Shown: piece by piece, positions 53,818 to 63,162 of the stretch | How the letters are laid out: every line of letters begins with the position of its first letter | How positions within the stretch are numbered: the first letter of the stretch is position 1 | Assembly: GCA_963750715.1 (NCBI GenBank) | Contig: CAVVRP010000001.1 | Coordinates: 1-64,000 of the forward strand | Source of the DNA: JAGVSR01 sp963750715 | Lineage (GTDB): Bacteria; Pseudomonadota; Alphaproteobacteria; Rhizobiales; Hyphomicrobiaceae | Direction of reading: 5' to 3' | DNA: 64,000 nucleotides | Translations under genes and position numbers: made by a program | The notes under the pieces: model-generated | Database searches by the model: none | What the model was told of the DNA's origin: nothing | Seen by the model: the letters and a program-made list of their open reading frames with translations, nothing else

Positions 53818-54488
53818 CCGGCGATTTGGCTGTTCTACAGGATGTGTGGGAGTACTGGCCGCAGATCCTCGGAGGGCTCGGCAATACGCTGCTTCTGAGC
53901 GTCATAATTACGGTCACGGGACTACTCGGTGGGATCTTCGTTTTCTACCTTACGCTGCACCCCAGCATAGCCTGCCGCAGGCTAACGGACGCCTACATCT
54001 CGCTTTTCATAGGCACGCCGCTTATCGTCTTTCTATTTCTCATGTACTACGGGCTTCCGCAGTGGGGCATCAAGCTGACCCCGCTGACCGTTGCCGTTGT
54101 CGGATTTACGGTAAATGTTTCCGCATACAATGCGCGCTACATGACGACGGCTTACAATGGTCTGGACCCGGCGGAACTCGATGCAGCGCGCGCCCAGGGG
54201 TTTAGTGAACTTCGCATATTCAGTTTGATCACGCTGCCGCAGACGCTTAGGCTCGCAATCCCCCCTCTCACGAACCAGGCGATCCAGAACCTCAAGGATA
54301 CCTCGCTCGTATTCCTGATTCAGTTTGCGGAGTTCTTCTCTCAAATGCAGGAGGTGGCGTTGCGCAACTTCCGGTTCTTCGATGTCTACCTCTTGACGGG
54401 TATTGTGTATCTCCTGCTGGTGTGGGTGATCACGATAGCCGCCCGACGGCTGGAGCGGGTCTATGTCGTTCCCGGCTTGCAGCAGTAG
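53814..54488 (+). CDS. Polar amino-acid ABC permease, subunit 2
   Basis: 224 residues. YWPQILGGLGNTLLLSVIIT, SLFIGTPLIVFLFLMYYGLP and the EAA loop LDAARAQGFSELRIFSLITLP identify it; five helices. Completes the importer. Last gene of the operon, followed by a perfect hairpin. Confidence 0.92.
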   Translation: MTGDLAVLQDVWEYWPQILGGLGNTLLLSVIITVTGLLGGIFVFYLTLHPSIACRRLTDAYISLFIGTPLIVFLFLMYYGLPQWGIKLTPLTVAVVGFTVNVSAYNARYMTTAYNGLDPAELDAARAQGFSELRIFSLITLPQTLRLAIPPLTNQAIQNLKDTSLVFLIQFAEFFSQMQEVALRNFRFFDVYLLTGIVYLLLVWVITIAARRLERVYVVPGLQQ

Positions 54489-54580
54489 CCCGCATTAGCC
54501 TGCGCTGCGCGGGCAAGGCAATTGCGACGGGCGGCAAGCCCAGAGGCGACAGGAGGCTACAAGCATGTCAGTTGATGAAA

Positions 54581-54604
54581 GCAGCAGCGTGTTGGCGCTG
54601 CTGC
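54581..54604 (+). terminator. Hairpin between convergent genes
   Basis: GCAGCAGCG and CGCTGCTGC form a perfect 9-bp stem with a 6-nt loop; no T run. Lies between the ABC operon and the minus-strand pair. Confidence 0.5.
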
Positions 54605-54626
54605 CTGATGGAGATGAACCCATGAA

Positions 54627-54839
54627 CTAGCAATTGTAAACGCCCGCCGCGCACCGGCGGACCGTACGCCTCGTTGCCCCGGCGACGCTGACCGGCGTGA
54701 GGGGACGGCCGACGACCGCTTGGGCGGTTGAGACAAGGCTCTTGGCACCGGGGATCGGCAATTGCCCCGCGAGTTCCAGCCCGCAAATCCCCAATAGTCC
54801 CATGAACAGCAAGAGGGCAGATTTTTTCACGATCGTCAC
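54627..54839 (-). CDS. Small secreted basic protein
   Basis: 70 residues. Signal peptide KKSALLLFMGLLGICGLEL, then VSTAQAVVGRPLTPVSVAGA and a basic Cys-containing end TRRTVRRCAAGVYNC. Proteins ending in this pattern are common downstream of DUF2092 genes in Bradyrhizobium-type genomes. Translationally coupled (ATGA overlap) to the DUF2092 gene. Function unknown. Confidence 0.7.
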   Translation of the reverse strand: MTIVKKSALLLFMGLLGICGLELAGQLPIPGAKSLVSTAQAVVGRPLTPVSVAGATRRTVRRCAAGVYNC

Positions 54840-55654
54840 TGTTGGCCTCCTTTGACAAAATGGCTTGGCAATTCATCCATTTCTTGAACTTTTCCGAGGT
54901 CATTCAGGTCAATCTTCTTGACGCCCGCCGGGGGTCTGAAGCTGAAGTCGTCGGACGCGACCTCACCTCCTGTTTTCCAGTTTCGGACCTGGACGCTATA
55001 CTGCGGACCACCGGCCACCAGCTTCGAGGTGATGACAAATCGGCAAGGGTAGGGGCGGTCACCTTGCGCGATCCAGATCTGCCAATCGACCTCCTTATTC
55101 CGAAACGCGAGATGATCGCATTCTGTACCACCGATGACGCCACTGCCGAGATCCTTTACATCGATGACATCGGGCATGAGCTGATCGTAGGCATTCGACA
55201 GGATCAGGTCCGCGGCCGGAAGCGGCCTGTGGTACTTGTCCTTCAGTTCGTCGACCAGATGATCGATCGTGCCGGGAATGTCGGCTTGGGTATATACGTT
55301 TGCGTTCTTGCCAAGTAGCGTCAGGGTCTTTCCGTCAAAAACGCTTTCGACGTTCGCGAACCCGCCGACCCTGGTGGCGCGAATTTTATCTGGCCGGGCG
55401 AGCCCAACGGTACCCGAACTGGCCAATGCGATCTTCTGGCCGTCCCTCGTCACAATCTCGAAGTTGGAATCGTAGTCGAACGATATGGCCTTTTGCGAGC
55501 CCGTATAGTCCGACATTGCCTTCAGAAGGGCCTTGGCGTCTGCTTCTCCCGCCTTGGCGCTGGGAGATGCCGTCATGCTCAGTATCAAGCTCAAGGCCAG
55601 CGCTGACCCGCCTGCAATGGATCCTTTCGTTAGCCTGTTGGCCAGCTTTTTCAT
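54836..55654 (-). CDS. DUF2092 periplasmic protein
   Basis: 272 residues, signal peptide GGSALALSLILSMTASPSAKA. LLKAMSDYTGSQKAISFDYD, SSGTVGLARPDKIRATRVG, SVFDGKTLTLLGKNANVYTQ, PAADLILSNAYDQLMPDV, GTECDHLAFRNKEVDWQIWI and DDFSFRPPAGVKKID are the signatures of DUF2092, predicted LolA-like in fold. May bind a hydrophobic ligand or lipoprotein; not established. Forms a two-gene operon with the small gene after it. Confidence 0.85.
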   Translation of the reverse strand: MKKLANRLTKGSIAGGSALALSLILSMTASPSAKAGEADAKALLKAMSDYTGSQKAISFDYDSNFEIVTRDGQKIALASSGTVGLARPDKIRATRVGGFANVESVFDGKTLTLLGKNANVYTQADIPGTIDHLVDELKDKYHRPLPAADLILSNAYDQLMPDVIDVKDLGSGVIGGTECDHLAFRNKEVDWQIWIAQGDRPYPCRFVITSKLVAGGPQYSVQVRNWKTGGEVASDDFSFRPPAGVKKIDLNDLGKVQEMDELPSHFVKGGQQ

Positions 55655-55953
55655 TTGGGCTACTCCACTCTCATTGGTTCAAGGTCCACCAATGTAGGCA
55701 AGGTCGCAGGTAATGTGCTGGACGTTCGTGACATGGATCAAGACGCGGAGTGAGCGCAGATGCATCGTTGCGTCGAGTCGATGCTCTCTCGATTTGGTTT
55801 GCTGCCGCGAAGGCGCTATTTTGACCTCCGATTGGCGTCCGACCCGCCATCAATCCTCGGAGTGGCCCGCCAGATATTTGCGACGGCCGGCGCTACGTAT
55901 TAAAACGTCCATGTACGCGAATTGGTATACTCAAAGTGGAAGAGTACGTATCC
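55655..55953. other. Intergenic
   Basis: Promoters of divergent genes; no other feature recognised. Confidence 0.3.
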
Positions 55954-56397
55954 ATGCGATCGACACTGCTCCGCTATCTCACACTCGCCGTTTGTCTCTC
56001 TCTGCCCGCAAACGCCGAGGACGTCGGTCCCAAGCCCGGCGCAACAGGGCACGAGACGCCCGCCGCCGCGACGCCGACGGATATGTCCGGCGAGACTATC
56101 GATGCGGCCGACAAGGAGACCCAGTCCGCCATCGACGCGGCGAAAGACGCCGCGATCAAGGCTATCGAGAAAGCAAGCAAAGTCGTGAAGGAAGCACTCG
56201 AGAAGGCTAAGCAGAACGCCGGCCCTGCGATCGACAAGGCGAAGCAGGCGACCACCGAGGCGCTCGACAAGGCCAAGAAGGCGACCGAGGAAGTTTTGGA
56301 CAAAGCCAAGGAAGCAACCTCGGATGCGCTGGGTACCGCGAAAGACGTTACCGCGGACAAACCAGCCGAGCCCACGCCGCCTGCCGAGGAGCCCTAG
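55954..56397 (+). CDS. Secreted Lys/Ala-rich coiled-coil protein
   Basis: 147 residues from the ATG at 55954, which opens a signal peptide (LLRYLTLAVCLSLPANA); an ATG at 55936 in frame is possible. The mature part is one long helical repeat of 11-residue type (AIDAAKDAAIKAIEKASKVV, ALDKAKKATEEVLDKAKEAT), apolipoprotein- or LEA-like, with a Pro-rich end (EPTPPAEEP). Might coat membranes or surfaces; no enzyme motif. Confidence 0.7.
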   Translation: MRSTLLRYLTLAVCLSLPANAEDVGPKPGATGHETPAAATPTDMSGETIDAADKETQSAIDAAKDAAIKAIEKASKVVKEALEKAKQNAGPAIDKAKQATTEALDKAKKATEEVLDKAKEATSDALGTAKDVTADKPAEPTPPAEEP

Positions 56398-56462
56398 GGG
56401 CGCCGCGCGCTCTGCAATGACTGGGTGAATATGCCGTTGCCGTAGGGGCAGAAATGCGCATT

Positions 56463-56500
56463 CCACGGCTTACAGAAATGTAAAGCCGCCGAAAGACTGC
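56463..56500 (+). promoter_or_regulatory. Upstream element shared with the gene at 16334
   Basis: CTTACAGAAATGTA, AGCCGCCGAAAGA and CTGCG match 16238-16272. Same distance to the start codon in both copies. Confidence 0.55.
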
Positions 56501-56569
56501 GGCCAAGTGGCCAAGCTAGGGTCCCACCGGACGGTCGGAACTGACCGTAACTTTCCAGGAGGAAATTCC

Positions 56570-56728
56570 ATGTTTTCGAAGATCATCAGTGGTGCGGTTC
56601 TGACCGGTATTCTGCTCGCCGCATCGTCGCCGGCTTCGTTCGCAGCAACTGCCCCCAAAGACAAAGCATCCTGCGAGAAGGCTGGCATGAAGTGGGACGA
56701 GGCGAAGAGTAAGTGCGAGAAGAAGTAA
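56570..56728 (+). CDS. Small secreted Cys-pair protein (paralogue 3 of 3)
   Basis: 52 residues from the ATG at 56570, with AGGAGG before it; an ATG at 56507 in frame is not used. Signal peptide MFSKIISGAVLTGILLAA, cleavage after SFAA, then KDKASCEKAGMKWDEAKSKC and a basic end. Closest to the protein at 16334 in its signal peptide and to that at 28527 in the mature part. Followed by a strong terminator. Confidence 0.8.
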   Translation: MFSKIISGAVLTGILLAASSPASFAATAPKDKASCEKAGMKWDEAKSKCEKK

Positions 56729-56779
56729 GCTTCGAGCTTAAGTGCAGCGTTTGATTATGGTTTTCGAGAACGCTTGAGG

Positions 56780-56816
56780 TCGGCGGCTTCGCATGAGGTC
56801 GCCGATCTGTTTTTTG
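56780..56816 (+). terminator. Terminator with T run
   Basis: TCGGCGGC and GTCGCCGA (one G-T pair) followed by TCTGTTTTTT. Confidence 0.75.
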
Positions 56817-56960
56817 GATCGTAACTCCAGGTGGCGACCACGCCTCTCTTGGGTCTGGCGTTCGTTTCGATTTGATAGCAAGGATCGGAGTGCCAGACAG
56901 AATGACCTGCGTTAGGATGCGGGCCATGTCTGTGAGTAGGCGACGACGGACACGATAACG

Positions 56961-58043
56961 ATGGTTCGGACGGCAATAACACAACGGCGACGCAAAGAGG
57001 GTTCGACATCCGAAGACCGCTATTGGACTGCGGTCAGGACGCGCGACCGGAGCTTCGACGGCACCTTCTTTTATTCCGTTTCGACAACCGGAGTGTATTG
57101 CCGCCCGTCGTGCCCCGCGCGGCTTGCAAATCGCAGCAACGTCGCCTTTCACGCCACCTGCCAGGATGCGGAAGCCGCCGGGTTCCGGCCGTGCAAAAGG
57201 TGCAAGCCGGAGGGACCCTCGCTACGTGATCAATATAGCCGCAAGGTCGCCGCCGCCTGCCGCATGATCGAAGCCGCCGAGACAACTCCCGTACTCGATG
57301 ATCTGGCGAAGGCCGCCGGTCTGAGCCGGTATCATTTTCATCGTATATTCAGGCAGATCGCGGGAGTGACGCCAAAGGACTACGCCACGGCGCATCGGCA
57401 CAAGCGGGTTCGTGCAGCTCTCGCGGCGGGTCAGACCGTGACCGGGGCCATCCAAGGGGCCGGCTTCGGTTCCAGCAGTCGCTTCTATTCAAACTCCACC
57501 GAGGTGCTTGGCATGACACCATCCCAGTTCCGTTCCGGCGGAACCAATGCCGAGATTCGGTTTGCCGTCGGCCAATGTTCTTTGGGAGCGATCCTCGCTG
57601 CGACGAGCGAAAAGGGCGTCGTCGCCATTCTGCTCGGCGATGACCCCAGGGTGCTCCTCCATGAGTTCGAGGATCGCTTTCCAAAGGCACGCCTCGTGGG
57701 GGGCGACAGGCAATTCGAAGAGATCATGGCGAAGGTCGTTGGGCTGGTCGAGGCGCCGGAAAGCGGCTTCGATTTGCCCCTCGATACGCGCGGGACGGCC
57801 TTTCAGCACCGCGTCTGGCAGGCGCTGCGGCAGATTCCGGTCGGCACCACCGCGACTTACACCGAAATCGCCGAACGCATCGGCATGCCGAAGGCTGTGC
57901 GCGCAGTCGCGGCTGCCTGCGCCGCCAACAGAATCGCGATCGCCATTCCATGCCACCGCGTCGTTCGGACCGACGGATCTTTATCCGGCTATCGCTGGGG
58001 GGTCGAGCGTAAGCGCAAACTGCTCGAGCGAGAAGCGAAGTAG
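56961..58043 (+). CDS. ada: Ada, bifunctional DNA alkylation repair protein and regulator
   Basis: 360 residues. N-terminal Ada zinc domain with its four Cys in VYCRPSCPARLANRSNV and FRPCKRCKPEG; the first is the methyl-phosphotriester acceptor. AraC-type HTH in the middle (LDDLAKAAGLSRYHFHRIF, VRAALAAGQTVTGAIQGAGF). C-terminal O6-methylguanine methyltransferase with active site AIAIPCHRVVRTDGSLSGYR. Methylation of the first Cys turns the protein into an activator of the repair response. Complete length for Ada. Confidence 0.95.
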   Translation: MVRTAITQRRRKEGSTSEDRYWTAVRTRDRSFDGTFFYSVSTTGVYCRPSCPARLANRSNVAFHATCQDAEAAGFRPCKRCKPEGPSLRDQYSRKVAAACRMIEAAETTPVLDDLAKAAGLSRYHFHRIFRQIAGVTPKDYATAHRHKRVRAALAAGQTVTGAIQGAGFGSSSRFYSNSTEVLGMTPSQFRSGGTNAEIRFAVGQCSLGAILAATSEKGVVAILLGDDPRVLLHEFEDRFPKARLVGGDRQFEEIMAKVVGLVEAPESGFDLPLDTRGTAFQHRVWQALRQIPVGTTATYTEIAERIGMPKAVRAVAAACAANRIAIAIPCHRVVRTDGSLSGYRWGVERKRKLLEREAK

Positions 58044-58182
58044 GCCGTCGCCGCCGAGCGCTGCCACCGGACATTGGGCTGAACCTGGATGTAAGGTCGT
58101 GCTCATAACAGTCACGCTATCGCCGTTTTTCGCATTGAAGCGTGGTAACCGACGATTTCACGGGCTGGGGGGAAGAACACTG

Positions 58183-58731
58183 ATGTGGCGAAAAGCAATA
58201 CTGTTCGCGCTGGTTTCGTTGTTCGCGCTCGCGAGTGATCCGACACGGGGCGTTGCCGCATCGGCTGCGGCAATCGACGCTGATATCCGCGCAACCGTCG
58301 AACGGTTCTTCCAGCAGGTCGGCGGAGCCCGCGAACTCGTCAACAAATCCGTCGGCCTCTTGGTCTTTCCGTCGGTGGTCAAAGCCGGTTTCGGGTTCGG
58401 CGGCGAATACGGAGAAGGCGCGCTGCTGGTCCGGGGTCAACCAAACACCTACTACAACACGGTCTCGGCGTCGTTCGGCTTTCAACTGGGTGTTCAGTCA
58501 CGATCCGTCATCATCGTGTTCATGACCCCGCAGGCACTTGATAGGTTCGAGAGATCCGACGGATGGAAGGTCGGAGTCGATGGATCCGTCGCCATCATCA
58601 CGGTCGGCGTGGGCGGCTCTATCGACACGAGCAAGATCACCAGTCCAATCGTCGGCTTCATTCTCGACCCTAAGGGGCTAATGTACAACCTGACGCTCGA
58701 GGGGACCAAGATCACACGCATCTCGCGTTAG
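58183..58731 (+). CDS. SYLF (YSC84-like) lipid-binding protein
   Basis: 182 residues from the ATG at 58183, with GGGGGGAAG before it. Signal peptide LFALVSLFALASD. The domain reads LVNKSVGLLVFPSVVKAGFG, GGEYGEGALLVRG, TVSASFGFQLGVQSRSVIIV, FMTPQALDRFERSDGWKVG, the body of the SYLF fold, which binds phosphoinositides in eukaryotes; bacterial members are periplasmic and little studied. Convergent with the ATPase gene. Confidence 0.88.
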   Translation: MWRKAILFALVSLFALASDPTRGVAASAAAIDADIRATVERFFQQVGGARELVNKSVGLLVFPSVVKAGFGFGGEYGEGALLVRGQPNTYYNTVSASFGFQLGVQSRSVIIVFMTPQALDRFERSDGWKVGVDGSVAIITVGVGGSIDTSKITSPIVGFILDPKGLMYNLTLEGTKITRISR

Positions 58732-58749
58732 AGGGCCCGTCGCGGACAG

Positions 58750-61065
58750 TTACGCAGTCGCGTGCTCGTAGATGTCTTCCTCCTGCGCGTTGTGGATGCG
58801 GACGAGTGATTCGATCAACTCGATGACGCGTTGTGCGTCGCGGATCAGATAACGATCTGTGTCCGATGCCGCGAGTCCGCCGGCCAATCTGCCCAGAAGT
58901 CGCGCCAGATGCATAATCTCGCGATGCGCGCGGCTCATGGCTGCCAAGCCGTGTCCGTCGTGGAGGAACTGGGTCATGCGCGGATAGACGACGCTCTCGT
59001 CGGCACGCTCGTGCGCGACAATGCGGCGCGTAACGAGAGCATCGGCTTCCGCGATCAGGCGGACCGCGTTTTCCCCTGTCGCATCGTCCAGCGCATCGGC
59101 GATCTCGCGCAGCCGGTCGAGGGCGCTGGCGACATCGCGGTGATCCTCATGCAGTGCGGTCAACGCCGCGGGCTGCATCGTCCGGCTGTGAACGTTGGTC
59201 CCGGGATGTAGCGCGCGTAGCGCGTTCAAGATCACGGCGACGTCGATCGCTTCCTGGGTGAGCGCGCCGGCCACCGGCGGCAGATATCCGAAGGCGGCGG
59301 CGACCATAGCGACACCCGACAATGCCATACCGATGCCGATACTCTGGACGGCGATGGCGCGTGTGCGCCGCGCGATGGAGACTGCGTCCGACACGCGGTC
59401 GAGACGGTCGACGAGGATAACGACGTCTGCGGCTTCCGAGGAGGCGCTGGCGCCTCTGGCGCCCATGGCGATGCCGACGTCGGCTGCCGCCAGCGCCGGT
59501 GCATCGTTGATGCCGTCGCCGACCATGACGGTCGGATGCAGGCGCTGCTCCACGGCAACCGCTTCCAGCTTGTCGGAGGGCACGCGATTGGCGAGAACGG
59601 CATCGAGATCGAGTGCCGCGCCGATGGTTTCGGCGGAATCGGCGCGATCGCCCGTGATCATGACAATCCGTGAAATGCCCGACGTCCGCAGTGCCTGCAC
59701 GGCGCGCGGTGTCTCGCTTCTCAATTCGTCGGCGAGCAGAATAGCCCCCGCGACGGAGCCGTCGACCGAGACGAAGACGCTGAGCGCCGAGCGCCAGGAT
59801 GCGCGCCGCAAGGCACGCAAGGCCCACGGCTGCGGCTGGGCGTTTGAGCATACATGGTCATACGAGCCCGCACGCACCAGGCGGCCTCCGACAAGGCCTT
59901 CTAGACCGGCACCCATTGCCTCCCGAACATCCTCGGGCGGTTCCAGCGCCATCCCCCGGGCCTCGGATGCGGAAACGATCGCCTCGGCCACCACATGGTT
60001 CGAGGCCTGTTCGAGCGAAGCCGCTAAACGCAAAACTTCGTTGGCGCTCTCGCCGGGCGACGTTTCAATTCCAACGAGGCGCGCCCCGCCGACGGTCAAC
60101 GTACCGGTCTTGTCGAACATAATGGTGTGGGCGCGGGCAAGAGCCTCCAGTGGTGCGCCGCCCTTGATGAGGATACCGAGCCGCGCGGCCCGCGAGACGC
60201 CGGCAATGAAGGCGACGGGCGCTGCCAGGATCAGCGGACATGGCGTTGAGGCGACGAGAACAGCTAGCGCCCGCGTCTGATCTCCTGTCAGGACCCATGC
60301 CATGCCGGCCAGCAGCAGAGTTGCCGGGATCAGCAGCAGGGCGTAACGATCGGCAAGCCGTATGAAAGGAGCTTTTGTGGTCTGGGCTCCCGTAACCATT
60401 TTCACGATTCCCGCGTAAGTGCTGTCCCCAGCAGTAGCGGTTGCCCTCATCTCGAAGGTGTCCGCCGCGTTTATCGTGCCGCTGTGTAACGGGTCGCCCT
60501 TCGGACGTGATACAGGCATCGGTTCGCCAGTCAGTGCGGCCTCGTCAAGAACTGCGCTGCCGCCGACGACGGTTCCGTCGACCGGAATGACTTCACCCGC
60601 GCGAACGACGAGTAGGTCCCCCACGGCGACACGTTCGATCGGCACGTCCTCGATCGTCTGGCCGGTGCGTCTGTGGGCCGTGTGGGGGGCCCGGTCGACC
60701 AGAGATTTAAGGTCACGCTCGGCGCGGGTGACGGCAAAATCTTCCAGGAGGTTGCCGCCGGCGTACATCACCGCAACGACGACCGCAGCCAGCGTCTCGC
60801 CGAGGGCTAGAGCCATGCTCATCGACAGGAAGGCGACTGCGTCGACGCCCATGCGGCCCGCCAATAGATCGCGGGTCATCGAGACGGCAAGGCCGATTAT
60901 GACGGGAACGGTCGCCGCCGCCCAGATCCGGCTCGCTTCGACGCCATGTCCGGAACCCCACGCCAGGAGCCCGGTTAGGAGTCCGAAGACGGCGATCGCG
61001 AACAACGCCCTGCGGAAAAATCGCTCCGTCAGCAGGAACGATGACGACCCTTGTGCTTCGTGCAT
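58750..61065 (-). CDS. P1B-5 metal-exporting ATPase with hemerythrin-like C-terminus (Nia-like)
   Basis: 771 residues. TGE loop (DEAALTGEPMPVSRP), metal-site motif STPCPLILAAP (TPC, the P1B-5 signature), phosphorylation DKTGTLTVGG, and hinge VMVGDGINDAPALAAADVGI. Membrane helices flank these as in other P1B pumps. Residues about 630-770 are a hemerythrin-like domain with HEDHRD, HERADE, SRAHREIMHLARLL and HNAQEEDIYEHA, giving the His and acid ligands of a diiron site. Rhizobial Nia of this class exports Fe and Ni. Divergent from phaC with a FixK-type box between, so probably induced at low oxygen. Confidence 0.9.
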   Translation of the reverse strand: MHEAQGSSSFLLTERFFRRALFAIAVFGLLTGLLAWGSGHGVEASRIWAAATVPVIIGLAVSMTRDLLAGRMGVDAVAFLSMSMALALGETLAAVVVAVMYAGGNLLEDFAVTRAERDLKSLVDRAPHTAHRRTGQTIEDVPIERVAVGDLLVVRAGEVIPVDGTVVGGSAVLDEAALTGEPMPVSRPKGDPLHSGTINAADTFEMRATATAGDSTYAGIVKMVTGAQTTKAPFIRLADRYALLLIPATLLLAGMAWVLTGDQTRALAVLVASTPCPLILAAPVAFIAGVSRAARLGILIKGGAPLEALARAHTIMFDKTGTLTVGGARLVGIETSPGESANEVLRLAASLEQASNHVVAEAIVSASEARGMALEPPEDVREAMGAGLEGLVGGRLVRAGSYDHVCSNAQPQPWALRALRRASWRSALSVFVSVDGSVAGAILLADELRSETPRAVQALRTSGISRIVMITGDRADSAETIGAALDLDAVLANRVPSDKLEAVAVEQRLHPTVMVGDGINDAPALAAADVGIAMGARGASASSEAADVVILVDRLDRVSDAVSIARRTRAIAVQSIGIGMALSGVAMVAAAFGYLPPVAGALTQEAIDVAVILNALRALHPGTNVHSRTMQPAALTALHEDHRDVASALDRLREIADALDDATGENAVRLIAEADALVTRRIVAHERADESVVYPRMTQFLHDGHGLAAMSRAHREIMHLARLLGRLAGGLAASDTDRYLIRDAQRVIELIESLVRIHNAQEEDIYEHATA

Positions 61066-61146
61066 TGGGGTATCCGAGCCGGCCCAGCTTGCGGCTTAAC
61101 TGATCGGGGCATGGAATTTCAATCAGTTAAATGCGGTTGACCGGCT

Positions 61147-61160
61147 CTGATCCAGATCAA
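61147..61160. promoter_or_regulatory. FixK/FNR-type box between the ATPase and phaC
   Basis: Read on the minus strand TTGATCTGGATCAG, one mismatch from TTGATC-N2-GATCAA. It is 82 bp from the ATPase start and 74 bp from the phaC start, so either or both could respond. Confidence 0.65.
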
Positions 61161-61233
61161 ACGACGAGGGTGGAACGCCCCTTATAGAGAACGTTCGAGG
61201 GCTGCCGAGTGATCGGGGCGGCGATTTTTACTC

Positions 61234-63114
61234 TTGTCGGATCAAGCGAGTAATGCCGTGACCAGGAAGGATCTAACAGTCGCGCCGGCCGCGCAGTCAG
61301 AGGCGGTTGCAGGGCAGGGGCCGCACGTCACAGGCACGCACCGCCGCGCCGGGCATTCACCATCGCCGTTCTTTGGCATCAGCGCAGGCGCCAAATACGA
61401 GCCGCAGTTCGAGTACTTCGACCGCTTTCTCCGGGCCAGCACCGCAAGAGTAACGCTTGGCCTGTCGCCGCATGCCATCGCGGCAGCCTGGTTCGACTGG
61501 GCGCTTCACCTGTTCCAGTCGCCTGGCCGTCAGATGGATCTGTGCCTCGCAGCTTGGACATATCAGGCACGGCTTGCGAGTTACGCGGTTTCGTGCGCGA
61601 CGCAGTCGGGCGAAGAGCCGCCTTTCCAGCCGCGTGCGGGCGATCACCGTTTCGACTCGCCTCTTTGGCATACGCTACCGACATGCATGCTGGTGCAGCA
61701 GTATCTGGGGCTAGAGGAATGGTGGGCGCTGGCTACGTCGCAGATCCGCGGCATGTCGGCGAAGCATGCACAGCGCGTCTCGTTCATGACGGATCAGTTG
61801 CTCGATATCGTGTCGCCGACGAACAGCGTGCTCACTAATCCCGTTCTCGCGAACGAGACACTCGCCGATGGCGGTCGAAATCTCTGGCGAGGTCTTGGCA
61901 ATCTGCTGGAAGACGTCGGCCGCGAAGTGGCAGGCCAGCCGCCGCGCAGCGCGCATCGATTCAAGGTTGGCCGGGATCTCGCAATCACTTCCGGCAGTGT
62001 CGTCTATCGCAATCACCTGTTCGAACTGATCCAGTATAAACCGACGACCGCCGATGTGAACGCCGAACCGGTGCTCATCGTCCCAGCGTGGATCATGAAG
62101 TATTACATTCTCGATCTGCGGCCGGAGAACTCTCTGGTCAACTACCTGGTGAGCCGGGGTAACACGGTCTACATGATGTCGTGGCTCAACCCGGGCGCCG
62201 ACGGCCGGGATATCTCACTCGATGACTATCGCCGCGCTGTCATGGAAGCCATCGATGCGGTGGCGAGCTCGGATCCTCCGCATCGCATTCATCTCAGCGG
62301 CTATTGTCTCGGCGGAACGATGGCCTCGATCGTCGCGGCGACGATGGCGCGGACGTGCGACAAGCGCCTTGCCTCACTGTCGCTCCTCGCCGCGCAAACC
62401 GACTTCAGCGAATCCGGCGAACTCATGCTGTTCGTGGACGAAAGCCAGATCGCGTTTCTCGAAGACATGATGTGGGCGCAGGGCGTGCTGCGCGGCCGGC
62501 AGATGTCGGGAGCATTTCATATTCTCCGCTCCAATGACCTGGTCTGGTCGCGCATCGTCGACGAGTATCTTCTCGGCCATCGCCCCCATGTCTTCGATAT
62601 CCAGGCGTGGAGCGAAGACCTGACGCGCATGCCCTTCAAGATGCATTCCGAATATCTCCGCGGGCTGTTTCTGGAGAATAGGCTCTCAGCGGGCCGATTT
62701 GCGGTTGAAGGGCGCGTCATTGCACTGAAGGACATCGAAGTCCCGACCTTCGTTGTCGGTACGGAAAGTGATCACATCGCGCCGTGGCGATCGGTCTACA
62801 AAGCCCACCTGTTTACCGACAACGAGTTGACGTTTGCTTTGACCAACGGTGGCCACAATGCCGGCATCGTCTCCGAACCCGGACATGCCCATCGTCATTA
62901 CCGGTTGAAGATGCGCAAGCCGATGGATCTCTATCGAGATCCGGATTCCTGGGTGGCGCAGGCAGAGGTTCATTCCGGTTCGTGGTGGACGGCTTGGGCC
63001 GACTGGCTGGACAAAAAGAGTTCGGGAAAAGTGCCGGCCCGGGACGATACGGTGTCAGCGGGAATTCTGCATCCGCTTGGCCCGGCGCCGGGCACGTATG
63101 TTCTGCAGCGCTGA
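61234..63114 (+). CDS. phaC: Poly(3-hydroxyalkanoate) synthase
   Basis: 626 residues from a TTG at 61234; a GTG at 61258 is an alternative. An N-terminal PhaC domain (SPHAIAAAWFDWALHLFQSP) precedes the alpha/beta core. Lipase-like box HLSGYCLGGT with the catalytic Cys, Asp in GTESDHIAPW, His in NGGHNAGI. Polymerises hydroxyacyl-CoA into storage granules. PhaC genes are often microoxically induced in rhizobia, and this one shares its upstream region with a FixK-type box. The cytochrome gene follows 48 bases later. Confidence 0.92.
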   Translation: MSDQASNAVTRKDLTVAPAAQSEAVAGQGPHVTGTHRRAGHSPSPFFGISAGAKYEPQFEYFDRFLRASTARVTLGLSPHAIAAAWFDWALHLFQSPGRQMDLCLAAWTYQARLASYAVSCATQSGEEPPFQPRAGDHRFDSPLWHTLPTCMLVQQYLGLEEWWALATSQIRGMSAKHAQRVSFMTDQLLDIVSPTNSVLTNPVLANETLADGGRNLWRGLGNLLEDVGREVAGQPPRSAHRFKVGRDLAITSGSVVYRNHLFELIQYKPTTADVNAEPVLIVPAWIMKYYILDLRPENSLVNYLVSRGNTVYMMSWLNPGADGRDISLDDYRRAVMEAIDAVASSDPPHRIHLSGYCLGGTMASIVAATMARTCDKRLASLSLLAAQTDFSESGELMLFVDESQIAFLEDMMWAQGVLRGRQMSGAFHILRSNDLVWSRIVDEYLLGHRPHVFDIQAWSEDLTRMPFKMHSEYLRGLFLENRLSAGRFAVEGRVIALKDIEVPTFVVGTESDHIAPWRSVYKAHLFTDNELTFALTNGGHNAGIVSEPGHAHRHYRLKMRKPMDLYRDPDSWVAQAEVHSGSWWTAWADWLDKKSSGKVPARDDTVSAGILHPLGPAPGTYVLQR

Positions 63115-63162
63115 TCGACACGAACGATCGGCAAGGAAGGCGCGCTGCCGACGGGGGATTGA

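Noticed and set aside
57547..58731. 394-codon plus-strand frame spanning ada and the SYLF gene
   Set aside because: Its first two-thirds are a shifted reading of ada; the real gene starts at the ATG at 58183 with a good ribosome-binding site.
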